This document shows positions 11,856 through 22,728 of a stretch of DNA of 64,000 bases, in pieces (the stretch's first letter is position 1; each line of letters opens with the position of its first letter). Origin of the DNA: Cokeromyces recurvatus (lineage: Eukaryota; Mucoromycota; Mucoromycetes; Mucorales; Mucoraceae); the NCBI RefSeq assembly GCF_025118155.1, contig NW_026251393.1, forward strand, positions 868,001 to 932,000, written 5' to 3'. A program made the translations under genes and the position numbers. Under the pieces are notes generated by a model. It was not told the DNA's origin. It made no database searches and worked only from the letters and a program-made list of their open reading frames with translations.

Positions 11856-12138
11856 ATAAACATATATGTATGTATATTATATATACTATACATATTGACT
11901 GCTTATAAATAAATGCAAAAAAAAAAGACAGACAGACATAGTAAAGTTTGTTTAATAAATTCGATATTTAATAAGACGATTATTAAATACAATATTATTT
12001 ATTAGACTATAGTTGATAAGAAGAAGAAAGGTGTATACATGTTATTAAATAAATTAAATAAAAAAAAAAGAATTAACAAATATATAATAAAATAAAGTAA
12101 TTTTAACATGTTTCTAATATATACGCGCATTCGATAAA
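11856..12138. other. Convergent 3' spacer
   Basis: 283 bp of AT-rich sequence between the secreted-protein gene and the YTP1-like gene, containing AATAAA-like motifs for both strands (for example AATAAATG near 11908). No gene seen. Confidence 0.5.
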
Positions 12139-13994
12139 CTATAATTCGTTATTATCATTATTCACTTCAAAATGTACTTGCTGTTGATTTTCTTCAACGC
12201 TTCTTAATCTTTGACGATGAGAATAATAGTTCAATTTTTTCATACATTTGTTACTTTCTCGATTAATTGCCCAAGCCTTTATAATAACTAAGAAGGTAAC
12301 ATAGGATAATGTCATAGCAGTAAGAGAAACAGTAACGTTCAGTAAGAACATTGAATCAACATGGTTACGTCTTAACCATAACATAGTACCATGATTGGAT
12401 GCCATAAAAAGAATGGCGCCAGCTACTAATAAGAATGCACCTAGAGCTTCACTTGGAGGTCGAGTAGGTATATTATTCTTTGGAGGGTTTCTAAAGAGTG
12501 ATAAATAAGTAATAAAACGACAGATAGAGGCGGCAGAAATTAGAAGACCCCAAAGATAATGGACTCGACTTGAATAAATTGTATCTTGATGATGATTCCC
12601 CATAGAAATGCCGGTCATGAAAACAGTCAAGGCAGGAATAGGATTGAAATGAGTTAGATTGGCCGGTGAATACTTTTTCTTCAAACTATATTTCTCATTG
12701 TCATCATCAGCATCAGCATCATAAGCCTTTTCGTCACTATTAGAAGATCGATTTCTACGACGATTTGAAACCTTGTAAGGTATTTCCGGCATCGCTTTTT
12801 CGAGCATTCTACGAATAGCACGACTTTCAATAAGCATACCAAGTAAACCTGCCCACCAAAACCTTTTAAATAATAAATATTATTAGAATATATACATATA
12901 TATATATATATATATATGTTTATTTTTTCTTCTCTCTCTTTCTCTGCCAATATTAACTTACATAAATGCTAAACTAGCATGTTCAAGATCTTTATGAGTC
13001 CATGTGGAATCTTGACCAAAGTGTTCCATCCAAGTATTTGTAATACCATAAAAGAATATAAGGAAACATTCAATCATTTCAAAACTAAACTTATTTCCAT
13101 TTTCAACATAATTCCAGGCCCATCCCTTTTCTGAGAATGCACCAAGATAACGAGCAAAAGTAATTATACCATAAAAATAAAAAACAGCGCCCTTGATTAA
13201 ATGTGCAATACAGCCAAAAATGGTCCAGCCACTATATATGTATATAATTAATAAACATTACGTTCCTTTTTTTTTTAAAAAAAAAAATCAATAAAGTAAA
13301 CTTACCGACAAACACCATGATATACTACTAAACCACTTATTGTTTGAGTGAAAATAAGTAAAACAAAAATACGACCCATAATTAAATGGAAGAAACGACA
13401 GATTGTATTTGTGAATGTGTTATCAGCTGCAATTTCAAAGCCTCTCTTGATAAAATTGGGAATATAGGGTAAAACCATATTTATCAAACGTTTTGAAATG
13501 GAGTCCACTCTTCTTTCTTCAGTAAATGAGTAACTCATTAATGGGTCCTCTTGATCAATCTCCAAGGTCTCCTCATTGAAAGAAGAAATTTGATCTTCAT
13601 CATCGAAGGCTACATTATCATGATTATTCTGTAAAGTGGAGCCAGACATAAGACTATCACTTCTAATCGATCTTCCTTGTTCTTGACTTACAAGTCCAAT
13701 TGCTTCATACTGATTACTTTCAGCCATAATATGATTCTTGACAGCATTTGCAATTTTACGTACAAAGCCAGCCACAAATTGTAAAATAAAAAGGATATAG
13801 AGAATCCAGCCAAAGGTATGATGAATATTACCTTGATATAAATGAGGAGTACTATGACCATATAATTTACCAAAAAAGAATCCAAACATGGCAAAAGTAA
13901 AAGTTAAGATTTGAATTGGCATATGTAAATTAGACCTTGCAATACCGAGCATAATACCTATTATAGTATATAATAGATGTATATAAATATATAT

Positions 13995-14037
<43 letters not shown>

Positions 14038-14392
14038 GTAGGTGAGTGAGTGAGTGAAAGAAAAGGGTTTATCGTATTGATGATATGATGAATATTTCTT
14101 TACCAATAGGCATTAAAATCCAAAAGGCAATCGACATAAATGTAACATGAATATAGAATAAACCTTTATTATCAGGAAGTAAAGCATAAGACATTGGTTC
14201 ATCTCCGGTTGCATTAAATGCAGGAACTTCTTCATTCAGCATATCATGCTCTGCATGATTCATAGCCATCTCTTGAGCACTCGCCAATTGAAGACATGGT
14301 ATGATTAATAGAACAAAAAAGAGTGAAGTAAATATAGAATGAACTTTTAAGTTCATTTTGATGGTTTGTATAAGAATAGATAATGACTCCAA
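12139..14392 (-). CDS. YTP1: Ytp1-like multi-pass membrane protein (DUF2427 + Ytp1)
   Basis: Integral membrane protein of the fungal Ytp1 family, related in layout to cytochrome b561/ferric reductase-like proteins; its biochemical role is unknown. Exons 14392-14104, 13957-13306, 13231-12962 and 12862-12139 give 644 aa from the first ATG, or 632 aa from the ATG at 14356, which starts a cleaner signal peptide (MNLKVHSIFTSLFFVLLIIP, cleavage after SAQ). The N-terminal domain has a His-containing helix set (GKLYGHSTPHLYQGNIHHTF), then an acidic cytosolic loop and a helix near VLLIFTQTISGLVVYHG. The Ytp1 domain is seen in SFEMIECFLIFFYGITNTWM and in LTHFNPIPALTVFMTGISM. The last exon ends in a polar tail. 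Intron 1 holds an AG microsatellite (14001-14034). Conserved His residues could bind heme; that is inference. Confidence 0.85.
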
Positions 14393-14480
14393 AAAAAAAG
14401 AAAATAAAATAAAAAAGATAAGCTTTATATATGATAAACATGAACTGTCATTATTCTTTTATTTGGCGGTCCGCTAAACA

Positions 14481-14522
<42 letters not shown>

Positions 14523-15155
14523 AAAAAAGATAATTCCTTTTCCGATATATAGTTGCCCATTCATGACTATCTTATTCTGTCCAGACTGAATATCTATTTT
14601 ATGTAAAAATAAAGTTGTTCTAAGATAACAAAAGAAAAAATAAAGAAAAATAAAAAAGAACAAGATAAAGAAAAATAAGATATATAAAGAAAAATAAAAA
14701 GTAAAAAGGTATCATAAAAACTAAACAATAGACGGTAAAAAGTTCTCATGACACAATAAAACGGAATATTTAAATACGCGTCCATGTATCAGGCACGCGC
14801 TTGATTGTAGATAATGAAAGTAATTGTTCTGGTAATAAAAAAAAATGTATTGGAGAGAAATTCTATATAAAATCACGTTGTTTAGTAAAACAAAAAAAAA
14901 GGGTTTGTGCTTGTTTTTTTTGATATTTGGTTAATTTATTTCTTCTTGTCTTTTAAACTAAAGAAGTATACGTTCAATCATAGTCAAACTACTTATGTAA
15001 TTCAATACTATTAAAAAGAAGATTATTAGAAAAAAGGGGGTCGTCGTTTATTTATTATTGTTCCTTTTTTTTTTTTTTTTTCATCGGTATAAATTATAGT
15101 AAACAATATAAAAAATTCCCGAAATAAACCCTTGATATTATAAGATTGGCAAGTA
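14393..15155. other. Intergenic with A38 tract
   Basis: Spacer of 763 bp upstream of the YTP1-like gene and downstream of the bZIP gene, both on the minus strand. It contains an A run at 14483-14520 and purine-rich repeats of the AAGAAAAATA type around 14630-14700. The latter read as Phe/Leu-rich open frames on the minus strand, which are compositional and not genes. Confidence 0.6.
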
Positions 15156-15871
15156 TTATTTACTACATGGAATATTATGTTTATCTATTAAACGATCACG
15201 TAAAAACTTAATTTCATATTCTAGTTTATGAATGTGGCTTTCAAGATTACTTGATTTTTCTGTCATATCTCGAATAAATCCTTTTAGCATTTGTTCTTTT
15301 TGTTTCTTTTTGACTCGAAATCTTGCGCTTGCGGCTGTATTCCTTTTTCTCTTATCTTCATCAGCTATTATCCTTTCTTTATCATAATATTCATCTTTAA
15401 ATGCTGTACTATTTTTCGTAGGTAAGGTAAATGAGAATAATGGAGTCGTATCATAAGACTCTGGAAGTGTAAGTACCTGTGTAAGCTCTTCAATAGTTGT
15501 AGAAGGTAAAATCTTTGGTAATAATATTTTTTGTGCATGCAGTTTGTTATTACTTATTAATGTTGTTTGTTGCTGCGGCGGATAATAATGATTTTGTTGT
15601 TGTAATAAATCATGTTTCTGAGAGAGTTCATAATCTAAATAGTTTGCAAGGATTTCATAATTAACAGGACATAGTTCCTTTGTTGATGGTTCTTTTAAGG
15701 AAGGCTCTATATCAGATGTATTTACCTAAATACATAGTTTTTACTATTACTATTTATTCATAATAAAGAAAAGTGTTCATTAAATACCCAAGGATGATGA
15801 TCAAGACTTGCTTCAGTTGTTACTAGTCTTTGTTCATTTATCGTATTATCAACTAAAGGTAATGTATTCAT
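15156..15871 (-). CDS. bZIP transcription factor, CYS-3/MetR/Met4 type
   Basis: DNA-binding activator resembling Neurospora CYS-3, Aspergillus MetR and fission yeast Zip1, which control sulphur or amino-acid metabolism. Exons 15871-15788 and 15725-15156 give 217 aa. The bZIP starts near residue 151: basic region KRKRNTAASARFRVKKKQ, with N, AA and R contacts, then a leucine zipper with heptad positions L175, M182, L189, L196 and L203. Upstream lies a Gln-rich segment and acidic/Ser-Thr stretches typical of an activation region (TIEELTQVLTLPESYDTTPL). The ATG chosen is the first one that leads into the long frame. Upstream of it are four tiny ORFs, listed separately. The target pathway is inference from the basic region only. 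Confidence 0.85.
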
Positions 15872-15914
15872 TCTAAAGGCCCAAGAAAGAAAGAGAATAA
15901 AAACGCAAATAAGC

Positions 15915-16036
15915 TTATACAATATTCATCTAACAATCAAAAAGAAGACTATGTTTTTATCAATGATTAGTAATTCTTCATGTGTATCACATGAACAGTC
16001 TTTATATATCTATATGTTATACAGATTGTCTTACAT
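15915..16036 (-). promoter_or_regulatory. Cluster of four minimal upstream ORFs before bZIP CDS
   Basis: Reading toward the bZIP start codon at 15871, there are an ATG-TAA start-stop (16036-16031), an ATG-TGA start-stop (15992-15987), MKNY-stop (15981-15967) and MNIV-stop (15929-15915). All end before the main ATG. Short upstream ORFs of this kind delay reinitiation in GCN4, cpc-1 and ATF4 mRNAs. The transcription start is unknown, and in AT-rich DNA about three ATGs per 200 bases are expected by chance. Confidence 0.4.
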
Positions 16037-16335
16037 TGTGATTTATGTGACTAAAAAACCAACTGAAATTGAGGTTAGATAAAATAATGGATAATATAAG
16101 ATAAAATAAATATACCAGTGAAAGTACTGATGGTTTGGATATTATATAATGAGTTTTAAAAGAGCAAAGAGAGTGTTATGATTGTAGTCGTCCTCACAAC
16201 TAAGTTAATAGAAATAAACCATCATTTATTACATAATAAAGAGATTATTCAAATAAAACTAGTATATTGTACTTCACAGCATAATATTCATTCTACATTC
16301 AGTTTTAATAGCAGTCATTATTAGAGTAATCGAAC

Positions 16336-16685
16336 TGTGATGGAACGTAATATAATAAAGAAAACTAGAAAGAGAAAGGGAATAAAAGGAAGTATAGTTT
16401 GAGATTGTTTTTATTCAACAAAAGAAAAATAAAAGAAAAATAAGAATTGAAGGTTAAAGATTATTTTGTGTCTACATAACTGCTTATATTTATACTAATG
16501 AACCTTGAATCAAAGGAATAAAAAATAACCGTCAAAGAACATAAGTCACAAAATAGTGTTAGTATTCAGATATACATCTTGTTGATTCAAGAGACTAATC
16601 TATGGATTATCTACTGGGTGTTATAATGATCTGATTAAGTTTTAAATAAAAAATTTATTGTTTAATCTGAGTGTATGTTCCTGAT
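16336..16685 (+). repeat. Interspersed repeat R1, copy A
   Basis: Begins TGTGATGGAACGTAATATAA and includes GGAAGTATAGTTTGAGA, then TTGTGTCTACATAACTG, and ends near TATGTTCCTGATA. It matches copy B at 42232-42514 (opposite strand) and copy C at 47135-47428 over roughly 280-300 bp. Sequences outside the TGTGATGG start differ in all three copies, so this is a real element edge; a solo LTR (TG start) or an internally deleted element would fit. The right edge merges into the LINE fragment. Confidence 0.7.
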
Positions 16686-17412
16686 ACTCCACTGTGGAAG
16701 GCCTGTCACCCCAAACTACACCCCTTAGATCACAAACGATTTAGGAAGTTACAACGACAATTTTTACAAGATAACTCAAACACACGTCGTAGTGCTCTAA
16801 ATAACTCTACGCTCCTCTCTCTTTGCAGGTCTACTATATCTATAGATCCTATCCTTTGGTTACCGATGTCCTTTGTTGAACGCAGTCGATACATACGTTG
16901 GCGGCTTGGATGGCTCCCAAACGGTTACTCCACTCACCCATCTCATCGACTCACTCGACGACATGCAATCATATGTCTCCAAATGCACTGTCGGTTACAG
17001 ATGTCTGAAACTATAGAAGATCCCCCGCCCTTCCTTTTAAATCAACTTCCCACCAAGAAACCTGCCTCATCTCATTCCGTCATCCCTTGGCACATTCGAT
17101 GGTCCTCCATCTGCCTTATCCTTCATGAACTTGACCAGTTACAATATAATAAGCCGATTCTTCCTACCCCACCCAATCCTGGTCAACATCTCTTTGATTG
17201 GCTTCCACCGTCTCCTACACTACCTGTATAATTTTTACATTGCACCTATCACACTCTTCTTTTCCTTTACATTTTTCTTCTTGCACCTAAAGAGGTTTTT
17301 TTTGTTCCTTATTCCTTGAAACTAATCCGGTCCGGGTAAATTTGAAGTACTTAATAACATCTCATGCTCAAATGGGGTCATGTATTTTTAAATAAAAATT
17401 GCTGTTTAATCG
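16671..17412 (+). mobile_element. 5'-truncated non-LTR retrotransposon (LINE) tail
   Basis: An open frame of about 186 codons (16671-17231) without a convincing start codon, GC-richer and with different codon use from its surroundings. It encodes the C-terminal tail found after the reverse transcriptase domain in Mucorales LINE-like ORFs: LWKACHPKLHPLDHKRFRKL, WRLGWLPNGY, RRHAIICLQMHCRLQMSETI and WHIRWSSICLILHELDQLQY. After the stop comes a 3' UTR ending near AAATAAAAATTGCTGTTTAATC (about 17390-17412). The same ending (AAATAAAAAATTTATTGTTTAATC) occurs just before the fragment at 16644-16667 and in repeat copy C, which suggests nested or tandem insertion. No reverse transcriptase motifs remain, so it cannot move by itself. 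Family assignment rests on remembered similarity. Confidence 0.6.
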
Positions 17413-17544
17413 TATATAATAGTAAAGCTAGGCTTTGTTAAACCTGAAAAAGGGGAAAAAAGGCTTTATTTTAGTAATAGGGTGCCTTGTAAAATTGCAT
17501 TATAATAAGGGAGTTTTTTTTTTTTTTTTTTGTAGACATATTTA

Positions 17545-18484
17545 TTAAGCATTCTTCTTTAGCTTAGATACATCTTTATTGCTATGATTATGGGTTATTT
17601 TCTTTACTTTATTGTAGATTAGCAAAATAGTAAATAATAAAGAACCCAATGCTTGAGCATCTTCTTGAAGTGTAAGTAACATTGTTAATAGAATATAAAC
17701 AATAGTAGACCAAAAAGATATCTTTACATCCACAGAAAGCCTTGGCATTGTTAAACGCCATTGTAAACGATCAAGCCCAAGTATTTCTATTATGTAATAT
17801 TTAAAAAATGAATAGGATAACTGTTTATGGTTTTTTTTTTTTTTTTTTTTTTACCATTCCATAATCCTCCTCCACAACCTGTTAATGTACCACATAGAAC
17901 TCTAGCGATTATTTTCTTGTTTTCTGTCTTTATTGTTACACCATCTACACCATATTGAACAAGTGAGTATCCCCGATGAAGTCCACTGATAAAAATGAAG
18001 ATCACTTTTAGCACAGGGAAATTAGTAAAGATAAAGGATATCCATTTAAATACAAATGAATTGGAAAACATCATAATACAATAAATGAGCCTAATAAATG
18101 TATATATATGTGTGTATGTATGTGTGTGTGTGTGTGTGTGTTCGATTTTAATTGAACTATTTGATGGTATTACTAATTTTTAGTTTACCCATAAATAAAC
18201 CATATTTCATCTTTGTAGATTACACTAAAGGGTTCTCCTCTAAGTAACGCAACTGTACATGTACCGGCTGAAGATAAAATGATACATGATATAAATCCTT
18301 GTACCCAAGAAATATGTTTAACATTTCCTTCTCCTATTGATGTACGGTATGCATGTATGATGAGTATAGCCTTTACAATTTCTGCTAAAGGTAATTCACT
18401 AAAAAAAGGGGGAATAGCAACTTTCAAATTTCTAATGTACTGAATCCCATGTGTTAATTGTTGCAAATAAAAAATGGCATTCAT
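17545..18484 (-). CDS. TRIC-type intracellular cation channel homologue
   Basis: Probable endoplasmic reticulum or organelle cation channel of the TRIC family, whose animal members supply counter-ion current during calcium release. Exons 18484-18189, 18090-17855 and 17786-17545 give 257 aa. Features matching the family order are LPLAEIVKAILIIHAYR, then SCIILSSAGTCTVALLRGEP, FTNFPVLKVIFIFISGLHRG, and the Gly-rich turn ARVLCGTLTGCGGGLWN preceding the last helices (IVYILLTMLLTL). About six or seven membrane segments are visible and a basic tail closes the protein. The ATG at 18484 opens MNAIFYLQQLTHGIQYI; an in-frame ATG at 18577 lies in AT-rich leader. Intron 1 carries (TG)10 at 18121-18140 and intron 2 a T run. 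Identification is by pattern, not by alignment, hence moderate confidence. Confidence 0.6.
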
Positions 18485-18931
18485 TTTAATAAATATAAAA
18501 TTAACTGCTAGTGTGTGTGTGGTTTTTATATTTATATAAATTGTAAAATTATTTCTAAAGTAGAAAGAAGCAGTCAATATTTAAAGACAACAACAATGAT
18601 CGAATGCATCAATAGAATTACTCATGAGTATAATGAACTTTTCTTTTTTTTTTACATTCCATAATAAAAACAGAACATACTAGTAGATTTCGTTCAGATA
18701 AATCTTTATAATTTAAAATATGATCTCTATAGATTATTACCATTCAGGTAATTTGAAATTATATATCCTACTATTGAGGGACTGTCTTTTATAGCTTTGT
18801 TTGGGCATAGGTCTATTACATTTAAGATTTAAATTATCCTAAAGCACTATTCAAGCTCTTTTCAAACTCTTTAATAATAGACTTTTTAAAATGATATATA
18901 TATAAGGATGCTGTATTTATTGTTTCTTGAA
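18485..18931. other. Spacer between two minus-strand genes
   Basis: 447 bp, AT-rich, no gene seen. It must contain the promoter of the TRIC-like gene and the 3' end region of the RNase H-like gene. Confidence 0.5.
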
Positions 18932-20354
18932 TTATGAAGAAGAGGTACGATTTCTATTAAACTGCGAACTTAGCATATTAAAAATATTTTTAAGACTAAA
19001 AGAAGATAACCAGGAAGAAGATACTTGATCTTCTTCTTTAGTAGTAGTATCACTGTTTTCTGCTTCTTCTTTAATAGAAGCAGATTCATCAATTGTTGTT
19101 TCAGGAACATGTGTATTTTCAATCATTTCTTCTTCCTTTGAATTATCATCGTTAACCTGTTCTTCCTCTTTACTATCTGCAATTGTATTTTTGTTCTCAT
19201 CTATCAAAACAGGTGATTCCACTGCTACTGCTACTGCATCTGTATTAACGTCAAGGGCAGAAGTCATAATGATATCTTCTTCTGATTTATCCTCATTCTT
19301 GTTAGCTTCTTGACATTGTTTACTTTTTTTTTAAAAAAAAAAGAAATAAAATAAAATAAATAAATATAACATTATAATGCATGTATAACTTACTAGTGAT
19401 TTGTTAAAGCTTCAGAAGCGAGATTTATAGCTACTTTTTGTTCCTCAGGTGCTTTTCTTCCTGAAATATGACGCTATACTCTGAATATTAATAACAACAC
19501 AATAATAAAGCAACTAAACTTCATTTACCACTTGCACTTCTTGATCTCTTTCTTTGATTAAATCACGGATTTTATCTACTAAACCTTCATAATTTAAGAA
19601 GCTACCTTTACCAGTAATAGCTTCATACAAATATAAATAATGTGCACTATTGTGATTATTACTATATATTATTACCTCTTGGTAAATCTCTACAAGATGT
19701 ATTTACTATGAAAGGATATTCAATGGCTTTCACTATTTCAATAGCTTTTAATGTTCCCTATACAAACAGGTAAAGAAAATATTAAAATAAAATAAGAGAA
19801 AAAAAAAAATTACTATCACTTACCAATACATAAGCATAATCTAAATCTTGCTGGTTTCCCGCATCTTTCACATAAGTTTCACTATAATTGCGTTCGTCAT
19901 TTTCACCAAAATAAATACCAAAAGCTCCATTTGTTTCATCCATAATGGCCCCAACCCAAATCTGATGAACATTTAGCTTCTAAATAACTAGAGTATTAAG
20001 GGAAAAAAAAGGAGGATATTTACCTGAGATGCGGTTGACTTATTTTTTGTAACTATTAACGTTATAAATCAGGATTGTTAATTACAAAAATAAATATATA
20101 AAAATATAGCAGATATAAATATATACATATAAATATAAATATATGTATATGTATACCGTATGTCGTATATGTATATGTATATTTATGTATTTACTTTTAT
20201 CTCCAGTCTTTTTCTTCGTTACTACTTTCTTGTTGGGTTTATTTTCAGCTTTTGTTTCTCTTTTTCTTTTTACTACTTTCTTATTAACAGGATCACTGTC
20301 ATAAGGAATGAAACTAGGAACGCGATTGTCTTTTAATTCAAGATTAGAGCTCAT
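18932..20354 (-). CDS. RNase H1-like fold protein lacking catalytic residues
   Basis: Seven exons inferred by phase: 20354-20195, 20052-20024, 19961-19824, 19757-19676, 19620-19529, 19473-19394 and 19322-18932, giving 323 aa. The N-terminus is very basic (KRKRETKAENKPNKKV). The middle follows the order of an RNase H1 domain: GAFGIYFGENDERNYSE (compare GIGVYFG-P), YAYVLGTLKAIEIVKAI (helix A position), PFIVNTSCRDLPR (strand 4), GLVDKIRDLIKERDQEVQVR (helix D into strand 5), HISGRKAPEEQKVAINLASE (final helix). The acidic residues of the active site (Asp-Gly of strand 1, Glu of helix A, Asp of TDS, final Asp) are not at the expected places. A long Glu/Asp/Ser-rich tail of about 130 residues follows. 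It may bind nucleic acid without cutting it. The fold assignment is by eye and should be tested. Confidence 0.6.
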
Positions 20355-20840
20355 TTATGCTTAAATTTTTATTTTATAAGTTATAAAAAAAAAAAAAAAA
20401 AAAAAAAAATGATAAAAAAAAATTTTTTTTAATTTATTAAACAATAATAAGGAGCAGTAGCATCAGTGTCAGTACTAGGAAATTAAAATTGTAAATGATG
20501 TTGCATATACATGTATTATACAAATCATGCTGTAAAATACATTTGTACAAAATCTCGAATCATTATTTATAATTTTAACTTTTTTTTTTTTTTTTTATAA
20601 ATAGATGTTGCACAATCTTCAAGTTGCTATGGTTGTGTCTTAATAATAAATTGATCTTATTATTTTACTCCACTGTATTATTAATTTTCTTATGTAAAAC
20701 CCCTGTTAAACATATTTGACTATTATATATATAACCGAGAAAATTTTCAGTTTAATTTTTTTTTTTCTTGGACCATTGTTTGTTTGTTTTTTTTTTAACT
20801 TTAATTTTTTTTTATTATTTGTATTAGTCATTAGATTGTA
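20355..20840. other. Divergent spacer (RNase H-like / CCP1)
   Basis: 486 bp between divergently transcribed genes, with A and T homopolymers around 20383-20410 and 20579-20597. Promoters of both genes lie here; a T-rich stretch near 20750-20820 directly precedes the CCP1 ATG. No further element was identified. Confidence 0.5.
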
Positions 20841-22413
20841 ATGGCTTCTTCATTACGTCCATTGCGTTCTTTAGCAACCTGTATGGGGACGCATCAATTC
20901 ATGCGTCCTGCTGCTATTATCCCCAAGACTCGCGTATCTCCATTCCAATATAGCAATAGATTCTATACCACTACTCCACCTGTCAAAAATGGTGGCAAAT
21001 TTAGCCCTCTTTTGTGGATTGGTAAATTATCATTTTATTCTCGTCTTTTTTTTTTTTCTTTTTTCTTTTTTTTTTTTTTTTATAAAATAATATTTATATT
21101 TAACTATCTGTATTATAGGTCTTGCTTCACTCGGTGGTGCATATTCATATTATCAAAATCAAAGAGCTATCAACATTGATGCTAGTCTTGATCAAGATAA
21201 AAAGCCTACTGAACCTAAAAAGGAATTAAATACAAACGGACCTTCAACCCCAGCACCTACTAATAAACCTGACAATACAAAGAAAACTGCTGCTGAGAAA
21301 AATATTGATTACCAACAAGTATATAATGATATTGCTGAATTATTAGATTCAAATCCTGAGTAAAGTTTTAGAGTTATTATTATTATTATACATGTGTATG
21401 TATTCATATGTTTCTTCTTTTTTTTTTTCTGATTTTTAATAGATACGATGATGGTTCATATGGTCCTGTTCTCTTACGTCTTGCTTGGCATTCATCCGGT
21501 ACTTATAATGTTAAAGATGGCTCAGGTGGTAGTAATGGTGGCACTATGCGTTTCAAGGCTGAATCCTCTCATTCTGCTAATAATGGATTGGAAGTTGCAC
21601 GTGATTTACTTGAAAAACATATTAAACCAAAATATCCTGAATTAAGTTATGGTGATATGTATACTCTCGGTGGTGTAGTAGCAGTTCAAGAACTTGTAAG
21701 TTGCGAATTAAAGAGATATAGAATATATATAGAGAAAAAAGGCCCATTCGATTAATTCTCCTTTTATTTTTTATTATTATTATTATATTTATATACATAT
21801 ATATATGTATATAATAGGGTGGACCTGATATCAAATGGAGACCTGGTCGTAGAGATCAAGGTGAAAATATGTGTACACCTGATGGTCGTCTTCCTGATGG
21901 ATCTAAAAAGGCTGACCATGTTCGTGATATCTTTTATCGTATGGTATGTAATGATGAATAAGTTTATATATTATTATTATATATGCTAAACTAGGGTTTT
22001 ATTTTTATATATATTAGGGCTTTAATGATCGTGAAATTGTTGCTTTGACTGGTGGACATGCTTTGGGTAGATGTCATCTTGATCGTAGTGGTTATGAAGG
22101 ACCATGGCAAGAAGCACCTACTTTCTTTACAAATGAATACTATAGAGCTATTACTACTCGAGAATGGGTTAAGAAGGATCTTCCTAATGGTAACTGGCAA
22201 TGGAGTGATAAGAATAATCCTGATATTATGATGTTACCTATTGAAATTGCTATGCTTGAAGATGAAAAACTTAGACCTTATTTCGAACTTTACGCTAAAG
22301 ATGCAGAACAATTCTTTGAAGATTTTGCTAAAGCATTCAAGAAATTGATTGAACTCGGTGTCCCTTTTACTGGTGAAGAGAAAGAATATGTCTTTAAGAG
22401 GGTTAATGTTTAA
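20841..22413 (+). CDS. CCP1: Mitochondrial cytochrome c peroxidase
   Basis: Class I heme peroxidase of the intermembrane space; reduces hydrogen peroxide using cytochrome c. Exons 20841-21021, 21119-21359, 21443-21695, 21818-21943 and 22018-22413 give 398 aa. The N-terminus is Arg/Ser/Thr-rich (matrix targeting) and followed by a hydrophobic sorting segment ([18 protein letters not shown]), the bipartite presequence seen in yeast Ccp1. Distal-side RLAWH (Arg, Trp, His) and the proximal His in [11 protein letters not shown] are present, as is the Trp in GYEGPW near the heme. The usual LPTD motif, whose Asp hydrogen-bonds the proximal His, reads LPIE here. A Pro/Lys/Asn-rich linker separates presequence and catalytic domain. 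Mature length is normal. Confidence 0.93.
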
Positions 22414-22728
22414 ACCGTTTCTATTAAGGAGATCAAGTGATATAATAATATAATAAATGCATTCAATAATTTATGATAAGGGGTAAAATGAAAATCTAAC
22501 TTTTAATTGGCTGTAACTCTCAATACAAGATATTATGCAAAGTATAACAATAACTTATATTTCTTTATACTGTCAAAGAGAATAATGAATCTTTAATAAA
22601 TAGTGCAAAACTATTAGAAAGTAACGTGTATATATAAATAAGATATATAAACTTGAAAAAATAAACAAAAAAAAATAAACAAAAAAAAAATTAAAATTAA
22701 ATCCTATTACTTAATCTTATAAAAAAAA
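22414..22728. other. Spacer with TATA-like element
   Basis: 315 bp between two co-directional genes. TATATAAATA at about 22631-22640 lies 90-100 bp upstream of the next ATG and is a candidate TATA box; A-rich leader follows. Confidence 0.45.

Noticed and set aside
14451..14785. Phe/Leu-rich open frames upstream of the YTP1-like gene
   Set aside because: Compositional products of A-rich repeats on the opposite strand, with no conserved content.
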